Shown here: piece by piece, positions 47,542 through 55,152 of the stretch
How positions within the stretch are numbered: position 1 is the first letter of the stretch
Layout of the letters: each line of letters opens with the position of its first letter
NCBI GenBank assembly: GCA_003609755.1
Contig: AP017991.1
Coordinates: forward strand, 3,397,001 to 3,461,000
Length of the DNA stretch: 64,000 nt
DNA from: Planktothrix agardhii NIES-204
Lineage (GTDB): Bacteria; Cyanobacteriota; Cyanobacteriia; Cyanobacteriales; Microcoleaceae
Direction: 5' to 3'
The notes under the pieces: model-generated
Told to the model about the DNA's origin: nothing
The model's database searches: none
The model's input: the letters and a program-made list of their open reading frames with translations, nothing else
Translations under genes and position numbers: made by a program

Positions 47542-47561
47542 TTGGGATGCCTGTCCCTTCT

Positions 47562-48620
47562 CTACTCCCTCGTCCAAGCGAGTGAAGCAAATATCTGTTG
47601 GCGCAAATGCCAGGTATCTCCGTGGGCGAGGTGGGCGAACCAACTGTTGAGCGATCGCATCACGTGAGATGAGTAGATTTTACCTTGAATGGTGTCTCGT
47701 TTGAGTCGCCTTAACCGTCTTCTTCCCCGTCTGAGGTTTTCGGTTCTGACCCGTATTGTGTGGGGAAAAACACGAAATCCCATAAAGTTTCCGCCGTGTT
47801 TGGTTTCAAATAGTTGGCTTTTTATCGGGTGAATTTTTAAGCGAAATTGGGCTAAATATTCCTCTAGGGCTATTCGACAGTCGGCTAAAAAGATAGGGTC
47901 ATCTGAGAACAGGGCAAAATCATCGACATAACGAACATATTTGCTAACTTTGAGTTGTTCTTTGATAAAATGATCGAAAGGATTTAGATAAATATTAGCA
48001 AAGGATTGACTGGTTAAATTCCCAATGGGTAAACCTCGTTTTCTTTCTAGGGGTGTTAATAAATTATCTCCAGGGAAATACTCAATCACGGGAATCTGTT
48101 CGTTACTTTGATCAATAATTAGATCAATTAACCAGAGGGTCTCTTTACATTTAATCTTACGGCGAATAACAGTTTTAAGAATTTCGTGATCAATACTGGG
48201 AAAATATTTTTTTAGATCACACAGAAGGACGTAGCGACTGGAACGGGCAAATTGAGTAAACCGTTTTAAAGCTTTATGGGTTCCAAATCCAATCCGGTTG
48301 GCGTAGGAATCGGCAATAAAGGTACGTTCAAATATAGGATAAATGACTGCACAGAGGGCATGGTGAACGACACGATCTCGATAGGGAGCGGCGGAAATCA
48401 TCCGACGTTTAGGTTCAACGATTTCAAAGGTTCTATATTCTCCAGGTGCATAGGTTTTTGTGGTTAATTCTTGTTTGAGTTGAGCCAGTTCTAGTTCTAA
48501 GTTATAGTTAAATTTGAGAACATTGGGACGAAATCTTTTACCCCGTTGGGCTTTTTTGGTGGCGGCGTAGAGGTTTTCAAAGGCAATGATTTGGGGCCAG
48601 AGGTTGCCGTATCGTTTCAT
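47562..48620 (-). CDS. DGR reverse transcriptase
   Basis: The start is the ATG at 48620, which overlaps the Avd stop as ATGA; an in-frame ATG at 48656 lies inside avd. The 352-aa protein has RT motifs in order: FRPNVLKF and [35 protein letters not shown] (catalytic Asp), [17 protein letters not shown] and [14 protein letters not shown] with the catalytic YVDD. IGNLTSQ, in place of the QGxxxSP of group II intron enzymes, is diagnostic for DGR reverse transcriptases. No maturase or endonuclease domain is attached. With Avd it would copy TR RNA into adenine-mutated cDNA that replaces VR. Confidence 0.97.
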   Translation of the reverse strand: MKRYGNLWPQIIAFENLYAATKKAQRGKRFRPNVLKFNYNLELELAQLKQELTTKTYAPGEYRTFEIVEPKRRMISAAPYRDRVVHHALCAVIYPIFERTFIADSYANRIGFGTHKALKRFTQFARSSRYVLLCDLKKYFPSIDHEILKTVIRRKIKCKETLWLIDLIIDQSNEQIPVIEYFPGDNLLTPLERKRGLPIGNLTSQSFANIYLNPFDHFIKEQLKVSKYVRYVDDFALFSDDPIFLADCRIALEEYLAQFRLKIHPIKSQLFETKHGGNFMGFRVFPHTIRVRTENLRRGRRRLRRLKRDTIQGKIYSSHVMRSLNSWFAHLAHGDTWHLRQQIFASLAWTRE

Positions 48621-48967
48621 GGCTTTTTCTTGCGATTTTGTTGCTGTTTTATCCATCCCCCTAAATCCGTTCCAATATCGTTAATTTGTTGTCCAGCAAA
48701 TTCATAGCGGTCTAGGGAGATGAGTTGAAAGTCTAACAACATTCGGGTTTGGTAACGCAGAATATCGAGTTGACTGTTTAACGATTCTAAATAGGAAAGT
48801 TTTTCGGCTGAATATCTTGCCAAAATTAGGGTTTCTAAGATATCATAGAGACAGTTGATCATGCGATCGCCTAACATGAATTTGTGATCCTTGGGCAAAC
48901 GGTTTAGAATGGGGACATACCATTTAATCAAATCGTAGGTTTTTTGGATAATTGGGAGTTCTTCCAT
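48617..48967 (-). CDS. avd: Avd, DGR accessory variability determinant
   Basis: The 116-aa product ([18 protein letters not shown]) is a compact four-helix-bundle protein: [20 protein letters not shown] and [18 protein letters not shown] are the typical helices, and the tail is strongly basic ([10 protein letters not shown]). Avd forms a pentameric barrel that binds the reverse transcriptase and the TR RNA. The ATG at 48967 is preferred over the TTG two codons upstream. It ends in ATGA shared with the reverse transcriptase start. No key part seems lost. Confidence 0.92.
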   Translation of the reverse strand: MEELPIIQKTYDLIKWYVPILNRLPKDHKFMLGDRMINCLYDILETLILARYSAEKLSYLESLNSQLDILRYQTRMLLDFQLISLDRYEFAGQQINDIGTDLGGWIKQQQNRKKKP

Positions 48968-49082
48968 TAACAAAACTTAATGTTTTAGAAAAAAATAAAA
49001 ATCCTCGCTTCGCTCGGACACAAGGGAAGAAGGGATAAAGAAAAAAGAAGGGTAGAGGGCAAAAGAGCTAAAGAAAACAGGG

Positions 49083-49682
49083 CTAAGAAGCCTGCACACT
49101 AACCAGGGACGCACCAACAACCCAACAAACCCGAAAGCCGTAGCTGCTGTCGAAGCCGTCGGGGGCGTACCTGACACGACTAGCAGAACGGCAGTTACCA
49201 GGATTGCTGACCCACGAACCGCCCCGCAGACAATGAGATCTTTCATCACTTAATAAGTTGACTAAATTTTCAACACTATAGATTTGATAACGATTATCAT
49301 TCTTATTCTGCTCATCCCAAACTTCCCCTTGTGTTGGTGCTCCTTCATAGTTTTCATGCCAAGGGTCGGCGCACCATTCCCAGACATTACCATGTAGATC
49401 ATACAACCCAAAGGCGTTGGGAGGGAATTGACCAACAGGGGTGGTTTCCTGTCGATATATTCCCTTGGGTTCCTCTGCATAGGTTTCAGTTCCATCATAA
49501 TTGGCTAAATCACTGGTTAGGGTTTCTCCAAAGTAAAATGGGGTGGTAGTTCCAGCGCGACAAGCATATTCCCATTGGGCTTCTGAGGGTAAACGGTAGG
49601 GGCGTCCGGTGCGTTGCAGCAGTCGGGCACAAAATTCTACCGCATCGTACCAGGAAACGTTTTCTACGGGTCGGTTTGAACC
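49083..49682 (-). CDS. DGR target gene, C-terminal piece: FGE/C-type-lectin fold with VR
   Basis: This 199-codon piece is open from the repeat at 49682 and reads GSNRPVENVSWYDAVEFCAR, RLPSEAQWEYACRAGTTTPF, FGLYDLHGNVWEWCADPW, SHCLRGGSWVSNPGNCRSAS and GFRVC, the conserved second half of the formylglycine-generating-enzyme/sulfatase-modifying fold (a C-type-lectin relative). It has no start and depends on frame continuity with 49664-50920. VR occupies 49093-49232, so the variable residues form the ligand face of the lectin fold. The partial frame from 49406 is only its last 107 codons. Confidence 0.9.
   Translation of the reverse strand, partial: GSNRPVENVSWYDAVEFCARLLQRTGRPYRLPSEAQWEYACRAGTTTPFYFGETLTSDLANYDGTETYAEEPKGIYRQETTPVGQFPPNAFGLYDLHGNVWEWCADPWHENYEGAPTQGEVWDEQNKNDNRYQIYSVENLVNLLSDERSHCLRGGSWVSNPGNCRSASRVRYAPDGFDSSYGFRVCWVVGASLVSVQAS
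49093..49232 (-). repeat. DGR variable repeat (VR)
   Basis: This is the receiving copy, near the 3' end of the target gene. Relative to TR it has 13 changes, all at TR adenines (eleven A to G or T in single hits, two adjacent in one codon), giving the amino-acid changes I to V, N to S, D to G, N to S, D to V, N to Y, T to A, N to G, N to D, N to S, N to S, N to Y. The last 45 or so bases before the target's stop are identical in TR and VR and would hold the IMH. Confidence 0.97.
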
Positions 49683-50920
49683 CCCCCTAGCCCCCCCTTG
49701 AAAGGGGAGGAACTGGAAGTTTCGCTTTCTAAGGGGGGTTGGGGGGAAACTCCTGAAGCCCCCCTTTCAAGGGGGGTTGGGGGGGTATCTTTAAATTCAG
49801 AACAGTCAGGATCAAGATCCCGTTGAATTTTGGGCCAGTTAGCCACGGCTTTCCATTGGGCTTGAGTAATAGGATATTTGGCCATGAAAAAAGGAGGCAC
49901 TGTAACTTGATGTTGGGGGTCTTCGTCATCGTCTCCTTCCCCCTCCGGTGAACCCATGCGGAACGTCCCCCCAGGAATATAAACCATATCTAAGGTGACT
50001 CCATCCCCCAGGTCTTCGGTGAAATATCGGGCTTGTTCGGGTTCCTGTTTGGGTTCCTGTTTGATAATTTCACCCTTTTTGTTAACAGTAACGGTTTCAA
50101 AACTAAAGGTTTTCAGAGGAATGCGACCGAGTACACTACCCGGTTTTGCCAGTTCAACTCCCGCTAAAGTAACGGTTTCCTCCTGACCTAAATATTGTTC
50201 CCAGTCCCGTTGGGCGTTTTCGGTTTCTCGACGAATACCTCGCGCTTCGGCGCCATATCCTTTAGCCGCAATTAATAAGGGTTGATATTTTTTATCGGTT
50301 AAAACCGAGGATAGGGTTTGTGCTAATTCCGACCACTGGACTAACTCGGATTTATTATTTTCTAAATAGGCTTTTTTCAAGGATTTTGCCAACTGTTGCA
50401 CGGCTTCATCCTGTTGGTCAGTATAGGCTAAGGCAGCCCATTGTTGTCGTTCATAAAGACTCCCTAACCAATGGGGAAGTGTAGATTTTAGCTGTTTTTT
50501 TAGGTATTTAATGATAAAATCAGATAATTCTTTTAGTCGTTTTTCTCCTTCTTGGTCTGTGAGTTTGATCAATAATTGATTACGGATATCTGGTTCTATT
50601 TCATAGAGTTCTATTAATTCTTCTTCCACGGGTTGGCAAAAGTCTGATAACAATATATCCGCTACTGCATACCAAGGAAGTTCAAGTTTAGGGTGAAAAG
50701 GGACTAAAAATTTTTTCCAAAGACGATAGAGAAGGTCTGGAGTTAAAGTTAGGGGAAAGGCGGCATGGGACGCTAGGTTTAAATAGGAATTACCGTATTG
50801 TTGGGTAAAGCTATTAATTCGACTGGTGGCGTCGAAGTCCCAGTTAAGAGAACCCCCCCAACCTCCATTGGTAAGGGGGGAGTTAGAGTCTTGGGAAGTT
50901 TCTGGGGAAGAACCCCCCAA
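49664..50920 (-). CDS. DGR target gene, middle piece: helical region and FGE N-terminal half
   Basis: The frame runs for about 418 codons and lacks a natural start: it enters from a G-rich repeat (SSPETSQDSNSPLTNGGWGG) and then reads SLNWDFDATSRINSFTQQYG, a helical region (LLYRLWKKFLVPFHPKLELP) and the first half of the FGE fold (LDMVYIPGGTFRMGSPEGEG, FFMAKYPITQAQWKAVANWP). It ends in another repeat cluster (TPPTPLERGASG, FKGGLGGVQTDP) and a stop. The FGE fold continues in a different frame at 49682. One extra G in the C7 tract at 49681-49687 would join the pieces. Confidence 0.8.
   Translation of the reverse strand: MGGSSPETSQDSNSPLTNGGWGGSLNWDFDATSRINSFTQQYGNSYLNLASHAAFPLTLTPDLLYRLWKKFLVPFHPKLELPWYAVADILLSDFCQPVEEELIELYEIEPDIRNQLLIKLTDQEGEKRLKELSDFIIKYLKKQLKSTLPHWLGSLYERQQWAALAYTDQQDEAVQQLAKSLKKAYLENNKSELVQWSELAQTLSSVLTDKKYQPLLIAAKGYGAEARGIRRETENAQRDWEQYLGQEETVTLAGVELAKPGSVLGRIPLKTFSFETVTVNKKGEIIKQEPKQEPEQARYFTEDLGDGVTLDMVYIPGGTFRMGSPEGEGDDDEDPQHQVTVPPFFMAKYPITQAQWKAVANWPKIQRDLDPDCSEFKDTPPTPLERGASGVSPQPPLESETSSSSPFKGGLGGVQTDP
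49681..49785. repeat. Two adjoining G/C-rich palindromic repeats in the DGR target gene
   Basis: Runs of seven C at 49681-49687 and 49691-49697, six or more G at 49733-49746, and C/G blocks at 49760-49785 build two adjoining inverted-repeat units, about 105 bases in all. They insert a Pro/Ser/Gly-rich peptide between EFK and GSNRPVENVSW of the FGE fold and carry the frameshift. Confidence 0.85.
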
Positions 50921-52044
50921 CCCCCCTTGTTAAGGGGGGAGTTAGAGTTAGTCCCTTTAGTAAGGGGGGAGAAAGAGTCACCCCAGCGTAGCCAGCACAG
51001 CATTTTTTGATATTCTGCGGGTGTGAGGGCAAACATCGGGACTTGTTTGGGGTATATTTTGGCGATATCCTCCGCAGTCGTATCTAACCAACGGTGACGG
51101 GGGAGAGGGTTTAACCAAGCGACACGGGAAACGGTATCGGTGAGGAAGTTGAGAAATTCTACGGTTTCGTCCCAACGGTCAGGGACTGAACGTTGTTTCG
51201 CTGCGCCAGCATCACTAATAATTAAAGCAACGGTATTGTTAGGGGAAAATTGGCTTAAAATTTCGATATCTTCCCCTTTTCGCAGTTGGGGGTCAAGATA
51301 TAAGCTATCGGTTGGGCAGTTATGGAAATAGTAAACCGTCGCGTCTGACCACAGGTTAACCCAATGGCGACAAAGGGGATGAAAGGGCGCCATTGAGCCT
51401 TTTTGGTCGATGAGTAATAGGACTTTTGGAGGTATTTCTAGGGTCTGGGTGGGGGCGAAAACAGGTTTAATGAAAAAACCATCTTTGGTAATTTGTTCAA
51501 CGGTAGCGGGAATATCTATTTCTTTGAAAAAGGTTTTTGGACGTTGAGGTTTAAAGGTTTCCCATCCTTTCCGCAGTTGTTGACGACTTACGGGGAAATA
51601 ATACCTTTCTTGCCAATTTACAGAAATAGCAGTTCCCACTTGCAGGTTTTGGTTTTCAATTGTTAGGTATTCTTCTAATTCTCCATCGCCCCCATTTCCA
51701 AGGGGGGTTGGGGGGGTCTCAACAGAATTTTCTGGAGTAGTGACTAATTGTTGTTTACCTCCATCGCCCCCATTTCCAAGGGGGGTTGGGGGGGTCTTAT
51801 CGGGGTTTTTTGAACTTAAAATTAACTCTTGCCAACAGTCTTCAAACCGATGTTGTTCTTCTGGAGATTTAACCCAAACGGCTTGACAAAGGTATTTTAT
51901 TTTATCAAAATTAGTCGGATCAAAACCATCATCAATAGACTGGGTTAAGGCTTCCACAGCAAAATTATACTGGTCAATTCCTAAGGGAAAATCAGCTTTT
52001 TTGAGTAGGTTAAATAATTTTCGCAGTGGTAAAGCGGTTGTCAT
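50779..52044 (-). CDS. DGR target gene, N-terminal piece: vWA-like / SAV_2336-like region
   Basis: The ATG at 52044 begins MTTALPLRKLFNLLKKADFP. The N-terminal part resembles SAV_2336-type N-terminal regions (FDPTNFDKIKYLCQAVWVKS). A vWA-like core follows: VLLLIDQKGSMAPFH, where the MIDAS DxSxS reads DxKxS, and VALIISDAGA. From about residue 345 the frame runs into a repeat cluster (SPLTKGTNSNSPLNKGGWGV) and continues for 60 junk codons to a stop at 50779. One extra G at 50913-50918 would carry it into the next piece (SLNWDFDATS). Two 39-base repeat copies lie in frame near residue 84-122. Confidence 0.8.
   Translation of the reverse strand: MTTALPLRKLFNLLKKADFPLGIDQYNFAVEALTQSIDDGFDPTNFDKIKYLCQAVWVKSPEEQHRFEDCWQELILSSKNPDKTPPTPLGNGGDGGKQQLVTTPENSVETPPTPLGNGGDGELEEYLTIENQNLQVGTAISVNWQERYYFPVSRQQLRKGWETFKPQRPKTFFKEIDIPATVEQITKDGFFIKPVFAPTQTLEIPPKVLLLIDQKGSMAPFHPLCRHWVNLWSDATVYYFHNCPTDSLYLDPQLRKGEDIEILSQFSPNNTVALIISDAGAAKQRSVPDRWDETVEFLNFLTDTVSRVAWLNPLPRHRWLDTTAEDIAKIYPKQVPMFALTPAEYQKMLCWLRWGDSFSPLTKGTNSNSPLNKGGWGVLPQKLPKTLTPPLPMEVGGVLLTGTSTPPVELIALPNNTVIPI
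50853..50970. repeat. Three adjoining G/C-rich palindromic repeats in the DGR target gene
   Basis: Three units with AACCCCCC and TTAAGGGGGGAG-type arms lie at about 50853-50882, 50911-50942 and 50951-50970. The C6 tract at 50913-50918 (G6 on the coding strand) is where the reading frame is lost; the sister unit at 50853 has C7. Confidence 0.85.
51681..51797. repeat. Two exact 39-base copies of the G/C-rich palindrome
   Basis: 51681-51719 and 51759-51797 are identical (they begin CTCCATCGCCCCCATTTCCA). Both are in frame and give the same peptide ETPPTPLGNGGDG/KTPPTPLGNGGDG. Exact identity suggests a recent duplication or gene conversion. Confidence 0.9.
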
Positions 52045-52098
52045 TTTTGAGGTTAGGTTTTACAGGGTTATAGAGTTCTGAGATCCATTTCTGGCGTA

Positions 52099-52129
52099 GG
52101 TCTGTAGGCGCGCCTCGCCCCTACAGACC
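52099..52129. repeat. Hairpin between MoxR gene and the target gene
   Basis: GGTCTGTAGG and CCTACAGACC form a 10-bp stem around CGCGCCTCGCC in the 100-base gap. It looks like a dispersed palindrome. It could attenuate transcription between the ATPase gene and the target, but there is no T-run. Confidence 0.55.
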
Positions 52130-52144
52130 CGTTGAATCATTAGG

Positions 52145-53134
52145 TTAAATATCCTGATAACTATTAGAACTCTGATGATCTTTACATAACGTACTTGGTA
52201 GAGGAATTCCTGGTTTTTCGAGCATAGCCTTAATTTCCCCCGTAGGATAGTCATAAAGGGCTTTAAACCAATCAATTAATTCACTGGTACTAACTTGTTT
52301 AGGAAGTTCATCTTCTTCCATTGCTGCTCGCAGTTCCAGAAATTTATCTAAAGCATTTTTAACTATGATAGCCGGAGGATTCTTAAACCGACTATTAATA
52401 ATTTCGGTTAACCGTATGCTATCAGGAAATTCCACATAATGATATAAACACCGTCGCAAAAAGGCACTGGGAAGTTCCTGTTCTCGGTTAGAGGTAATAA
52501 TAATAATCGGTGGTGCAGCTTTATTAGCACGTTCCCAACGGGGTTCGCCATTGTCTTCTCGAATTTCTTTAACTAGGAATTTTTGTTGGTCAATAGCTAA
52601 TAATAAATCATTGGGTAAATCTTTATCCGCTTTATCAATTTCATCAATTAAAACAATAGTCCGACAGTCCTGTTCTCGAAAGGCATATCCTAATGGCCCC
52701 CAGTTAATAAAATTTTCTGGGGAACAGGGGTCAATACTTTTATCTTGTACCTCTTCTTTAGCTAATTGCGCGGCTTGAAGTCTCCCGACATAATCATAAG
52801 TATAAAAGCCATCCTGAGCTTTACTGGTAGATTGAATATTCCAGAGTCTATATTTCCATAGAATATCAGGATAACGTTTATTTAATTGATAAGCAACCGC
52901 CGCCGCTAACTGACTTTTACCACATCCGGGCTCTCCTTCCAAGAGTAACGGACGGTTAAGACGAATGGCTAAAGTAACCGCTTCTACTAACCCATCACTG
53001 GGATAATAGGGATAGATTTCTTGGTCAACTAAATCACTCCATTCTCCGCCTTGAGGGGGTTGAAATTCTCCAGTTTCATCTTTTTTATATTGAATTTTGG
53101 TGTTAGGGTTTATCGGTGTGGTTAGGTGTTCCAT
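52145..53134 (-). CDS. MoxR-type AAA+ ATPase
   Basis: The 329-aa ATPase has Walker A (LLLEGEPGCGKSQLAAAVAY), Walker B (TIVLIDEIDKADKDLPNDLL), sensor 1 (IIIITSNREQELPSAFLRR) and an arginine finger candidate in LRRCLYHYVEFPD. MoxR proteins act as chaperones with vWA partners, and a vWA-like gene is next. Start at 53134 overlaps the previous gene's stop by 13 bases, which suggests coupled translation. No target-binding extra domain is attached. It probably uses ATP to remodel or gate the vWA-FGE protein. Confidence 0.9.
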   Translation of the reverse strand: MEHLTTPINPNTKIQYKKDETGEFQPPQGGEWSDLVDQEIYPYYPSDGLVEAVTLAIRLNRPLLLEGEPGCGKSQLAAAVAYQLNKRYPDILWKYRLWNIQSTSKAQDGFYTYDYVGRLQAAQLAKEEVQDKSIDPCSPENFINWGPLGYAFREQDCRTIVLIDEIDKADKDLPNDLLLAIDQQKFLVKEIREDNGEPRWERANKAAPPIIIITSNREQELPSAFLRRCLYHYVEFPDSIRLTEIINSRFKNPPAIIVKNALDKFLELRAAMEEDELPKQVSTSELIDWFKALYDYPTGEIKAMLEKPGIPLPSTLCKDHQSSNSYQDI

Positions 53135-54417
53135 TGTCGAATTAAGTCCTCATATTGGCAGTTAAAAATTCTCGATATCTCCTTCAAGAGCTTAACAGTA
53201 TCAAGATCTTTCCCAGAAATTATATACTTTCCGAGTAAATTTTGAACTATGACCTGGGTTTCCGCCACCGAGTTTACAATCTTCTGATTAAATTTTGAAG
53301 ATGATTTTGCATTTAGATTGAAAATTAAATCTTCTAAATCATTTGAAGTAAATGGTGTTAAGGGCATTTCTTTAATATAAGGTTGCAAAATCTTTCTATC
53401 TTGCCATTGTGTTTGCCAATCATGTCCTGATCCTTGAGCAACTAGAAACAGCAAAATCTTTCCCTTTTGTTGACCCCTATTTTTTTCTAAAACTCTTTGC
53501 CAACAGTTTTTAATAAAATATTCTAGTTTCTCCAAATCATGCTGATCAATTTTAAAATTAAAAATTAAAAACAAATAACTATTATTCAATGTTCTACTTA
53601 AAGAATCCATTGAGTAGGTTATATTAAATTCTGTTACCATTTCCTCTTTACTTTTTTTATCATGAGTTATTTTTCTTGGCACAATTTTTAACTTATCTCG
53701 GTCTTCAATTTCATGTTGAATTCTTCGCAATACCCAGAATTTTTGACAAGGACATTTATGTACTAATAAAAAAGCTTGAGTATGATCCTCAACATCATTT
53801 TCTTTAAAGATTCTAATTTGAGAACTGTGATTAAAAGCATTTAATTCTGAAACTAGAGCCTGGACTTTAAGTATATTAATCTCAGGAGAATCACTCTTTA
53901 TTTTTTCAAAAAACAATTGATAATTTTCCGCTATACCCAAAGCATTCCAGAAAGCCGCAAAAATATCTTCTTCAATTTCTTTTTCAATCTGTAAAAATTT
54001 AATCCAATTAGGAATAGTAATATTATGAAATCTAACTTTTTTTTGTTTTGAAAGAATTAAGTTATCGATTATTTCTCCCAAAGATATTCTTGGCAGACCA
54101 GGATTGATAAAGTCTTCATTTACATATTGTATAACAATATCTTGACAAGGTTCTCCTTTCCTATTTCCTGATTCTTTCTTAACAAAAACTTCATTGTAAT
54201 TTATCCAGTCTAAAAAATCTTGTATAGGAATATCAACATCATCCTTCAGTCCGTCCTTTTTAAACTCCTTAGCAAAAGCGTTCCTAAATTGATGTTCACT
54301 CGCAAGCATTAAGGCTGTCTCACACTTATTTCGAGCCCACCCCTTCTCCTTAATTTTCTGTTTATGCGCGTTCTTAATCATTGACTTGCCAGCTTCAGAA
54401 GCTTTCCCTAGAACCAT
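53122..54417 (-). CDS. Unrecognised 431-aa protein, first gene of the DGR operon
   Basis: I do not recognise the family. The first 40 residues are basic (HKQKIKEKGWARNKCETAL); Met13 and Met38 are alternative starts. The first third is helical with EFKKDGLKDDVDIPIQDFLDW; the middle has a possible nucleotide-binding-like sheet without Walker motifs (TQAFLLVHKCPCQKFWVLRR, YLFLIFNFKIDQHDLEKLEY, GKILLFLVAQGSGHDWQTQW). The arrangement of hydrophobic strands resembles an inactive STAND-like NTPase region, but this is weak. Its place ahead of MoxR fits a sensor, adaptor or effector of the same system. Base composition is lower in G+C than neighbours. Confidence 0.75.
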   Translation of the reverse strand: MVLGKASEAGKSMIKNAHKQKIKEKGWARNKCETALMLASEHQFRNAFAKEFKKDGLKDDVDIPIQDFLDWINYNEVFVKKESGNRKGEPCQDIVIQYVNEDFINPGLPRISLGEIIDNLILSKQKKVRFHNITIPNWIKFLQIEKEIEEDIFAAFWNALGIAENYQLFFEKIKSDSPEINILKVQALVSELNAFNHSSQIRIFKENDVEDHTQAFLLVHKCPCQKFWVLRRIQHEIEDRDKLKIVPRKITHDKKSKEEMVTEFNITYSMDSLSRTLNNSYLFLIFNFKIDQHDLEKLEYFIKNCWQRVLEKNRGQQKGKILLFLVAQGSGHDWQTQWQDRKILQPYIKEMPLTPFTSNDLEDLIFNLNAKSSSKFNQKIVNSVAETQVIVQNLLGKYIISGKDLDTVKLLKEISRIFNCQYEDLIRQWNT

Positions 54418-54642
54418 ATTTCAATCAATTTGCAGCCTAAGAGTCGTCAGCGTGATCGACCCGTGATCAAAGTAGAATACTCATCTTTAGATTATGCCAT
54501 CCTATGTACAGCTTGAGAAAACAAGGGTTTAACGACTCAAAACTATCAAGCCTGAACCTTGACTGCATAGCAACCTTTCGGTTGACATGAAAGGCCATCG
54601 ATTCAGTTATCTGTTCAGACAAGTAAATCAACGGCAAAACTA

Positions 54643-55152
54643 ATGATTAGTCAGATTGTACAACAGAACAACGGTGTTTCCTCACGAGAAAGGGTTAGTC
54701 AGCCCCTGACTATCGAGAAATTCTTGATCGAAATCAAGAAAATTCCCTCTCACCTGTTAACCCTGGAAACATTCAAAGACCTGGTGACTCGCTTGCATTT
54801 ACCGAAGGAATTTTGGGAAGCATTTGTGCTGTTTCTCCCCGATCGCTATGGACATCAAATCCTGTTTCGTAATGATTATGTTGAGGCACTGGTGATTTGT
54901 TGGGCACCAGGTCAAACCTCCGGTGTCCATCCCCATAAAAATGCAGCCTTAAATGTTACGAAAGTGCTGCAAAGCTCTATTACCCAACAGCGCTATATTC
55001 CTGACGAAAAACGGAAATTATTCTGTTGGAAAGAAGAAACAGTAAGTGCGGGAGAAATTACCTGGACTGACCGTTATGAGTTTCATCAATTAGTTAATAA
55101 CAGTGGTGAAGATTGTATCACGTTGCACGTGTATTCACCCGTCAGAGACTAG
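54643..55152 (+). CDS. Cysteine dioxygenase family cupin
   Basis: The 169-aa protein has the type I cysteine dioxygenase cupin pattern: ICWAPGQTSGVHPHKNAALN, where HPH supplies two of the three His iron ligands, and EFHQLVNNSGEDCITLHVYS, the third His and the second cupin motif. The reaction would be oxidation of cysteine to cysteine sulfinate with iron and O2. The sequence is shorter than the mammalian enzyme, as in other bacteria. It stands alone between the DGR operon and a repeat-filled gap. Confidence 0.85.
   Translation: MISQIVQQNNGVSSRERVSQPLTIEKFLIEIKKIPSHLLTLETFKDLVTRLHLPKEFWEAFVLFLPDRYGHQILFRNDYVEALVICWAPGQTSGVHPHKNAALNVTKVLQSSITQQRYIPDEKRKLFCWKEETVSAGEITWTDRYEFHQLVNNSGEDCITLHVYSPVRD

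Larger units (their letters stand above)
47402..54417 (-). other. DGR-diversified MoxR-vWA-FGE operon (whole locus)
   Basis: In transcription order: unknown 431-aa protein (54417-53122), MoxR ATPase (53134-52145), vWA-like/FGE-type target in three frame pieces (52044-49083) ending in VR, Avd (48967-48617), reverse transcriptase (48620-47562) and TR (47541-47402). Start and stop overlaps tie the first two and the last two genes. All parts point the same way with no opposing gene. This grouping is inference from layout plus the proven TR/VR relationship. Confidence 0.85.

Noticed and set aside
47291-47667. Frames over TR on both strands, including a 93-aa minus-strand frame ending in VSVQDS-type sequence
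   Set aside because: TR is a near-copy of the target's coding end, so an open frame is expected there. It has no independent start signal and overlaps the reverse transcriptase end.
48977-49249. 90-aa minus-strand frame over VR
   Set aside because: It is out of frame with the FGE fold and has a low-complexity Phe/Ser tail; the true frame has HGNVWEWC and CLRGGSW.
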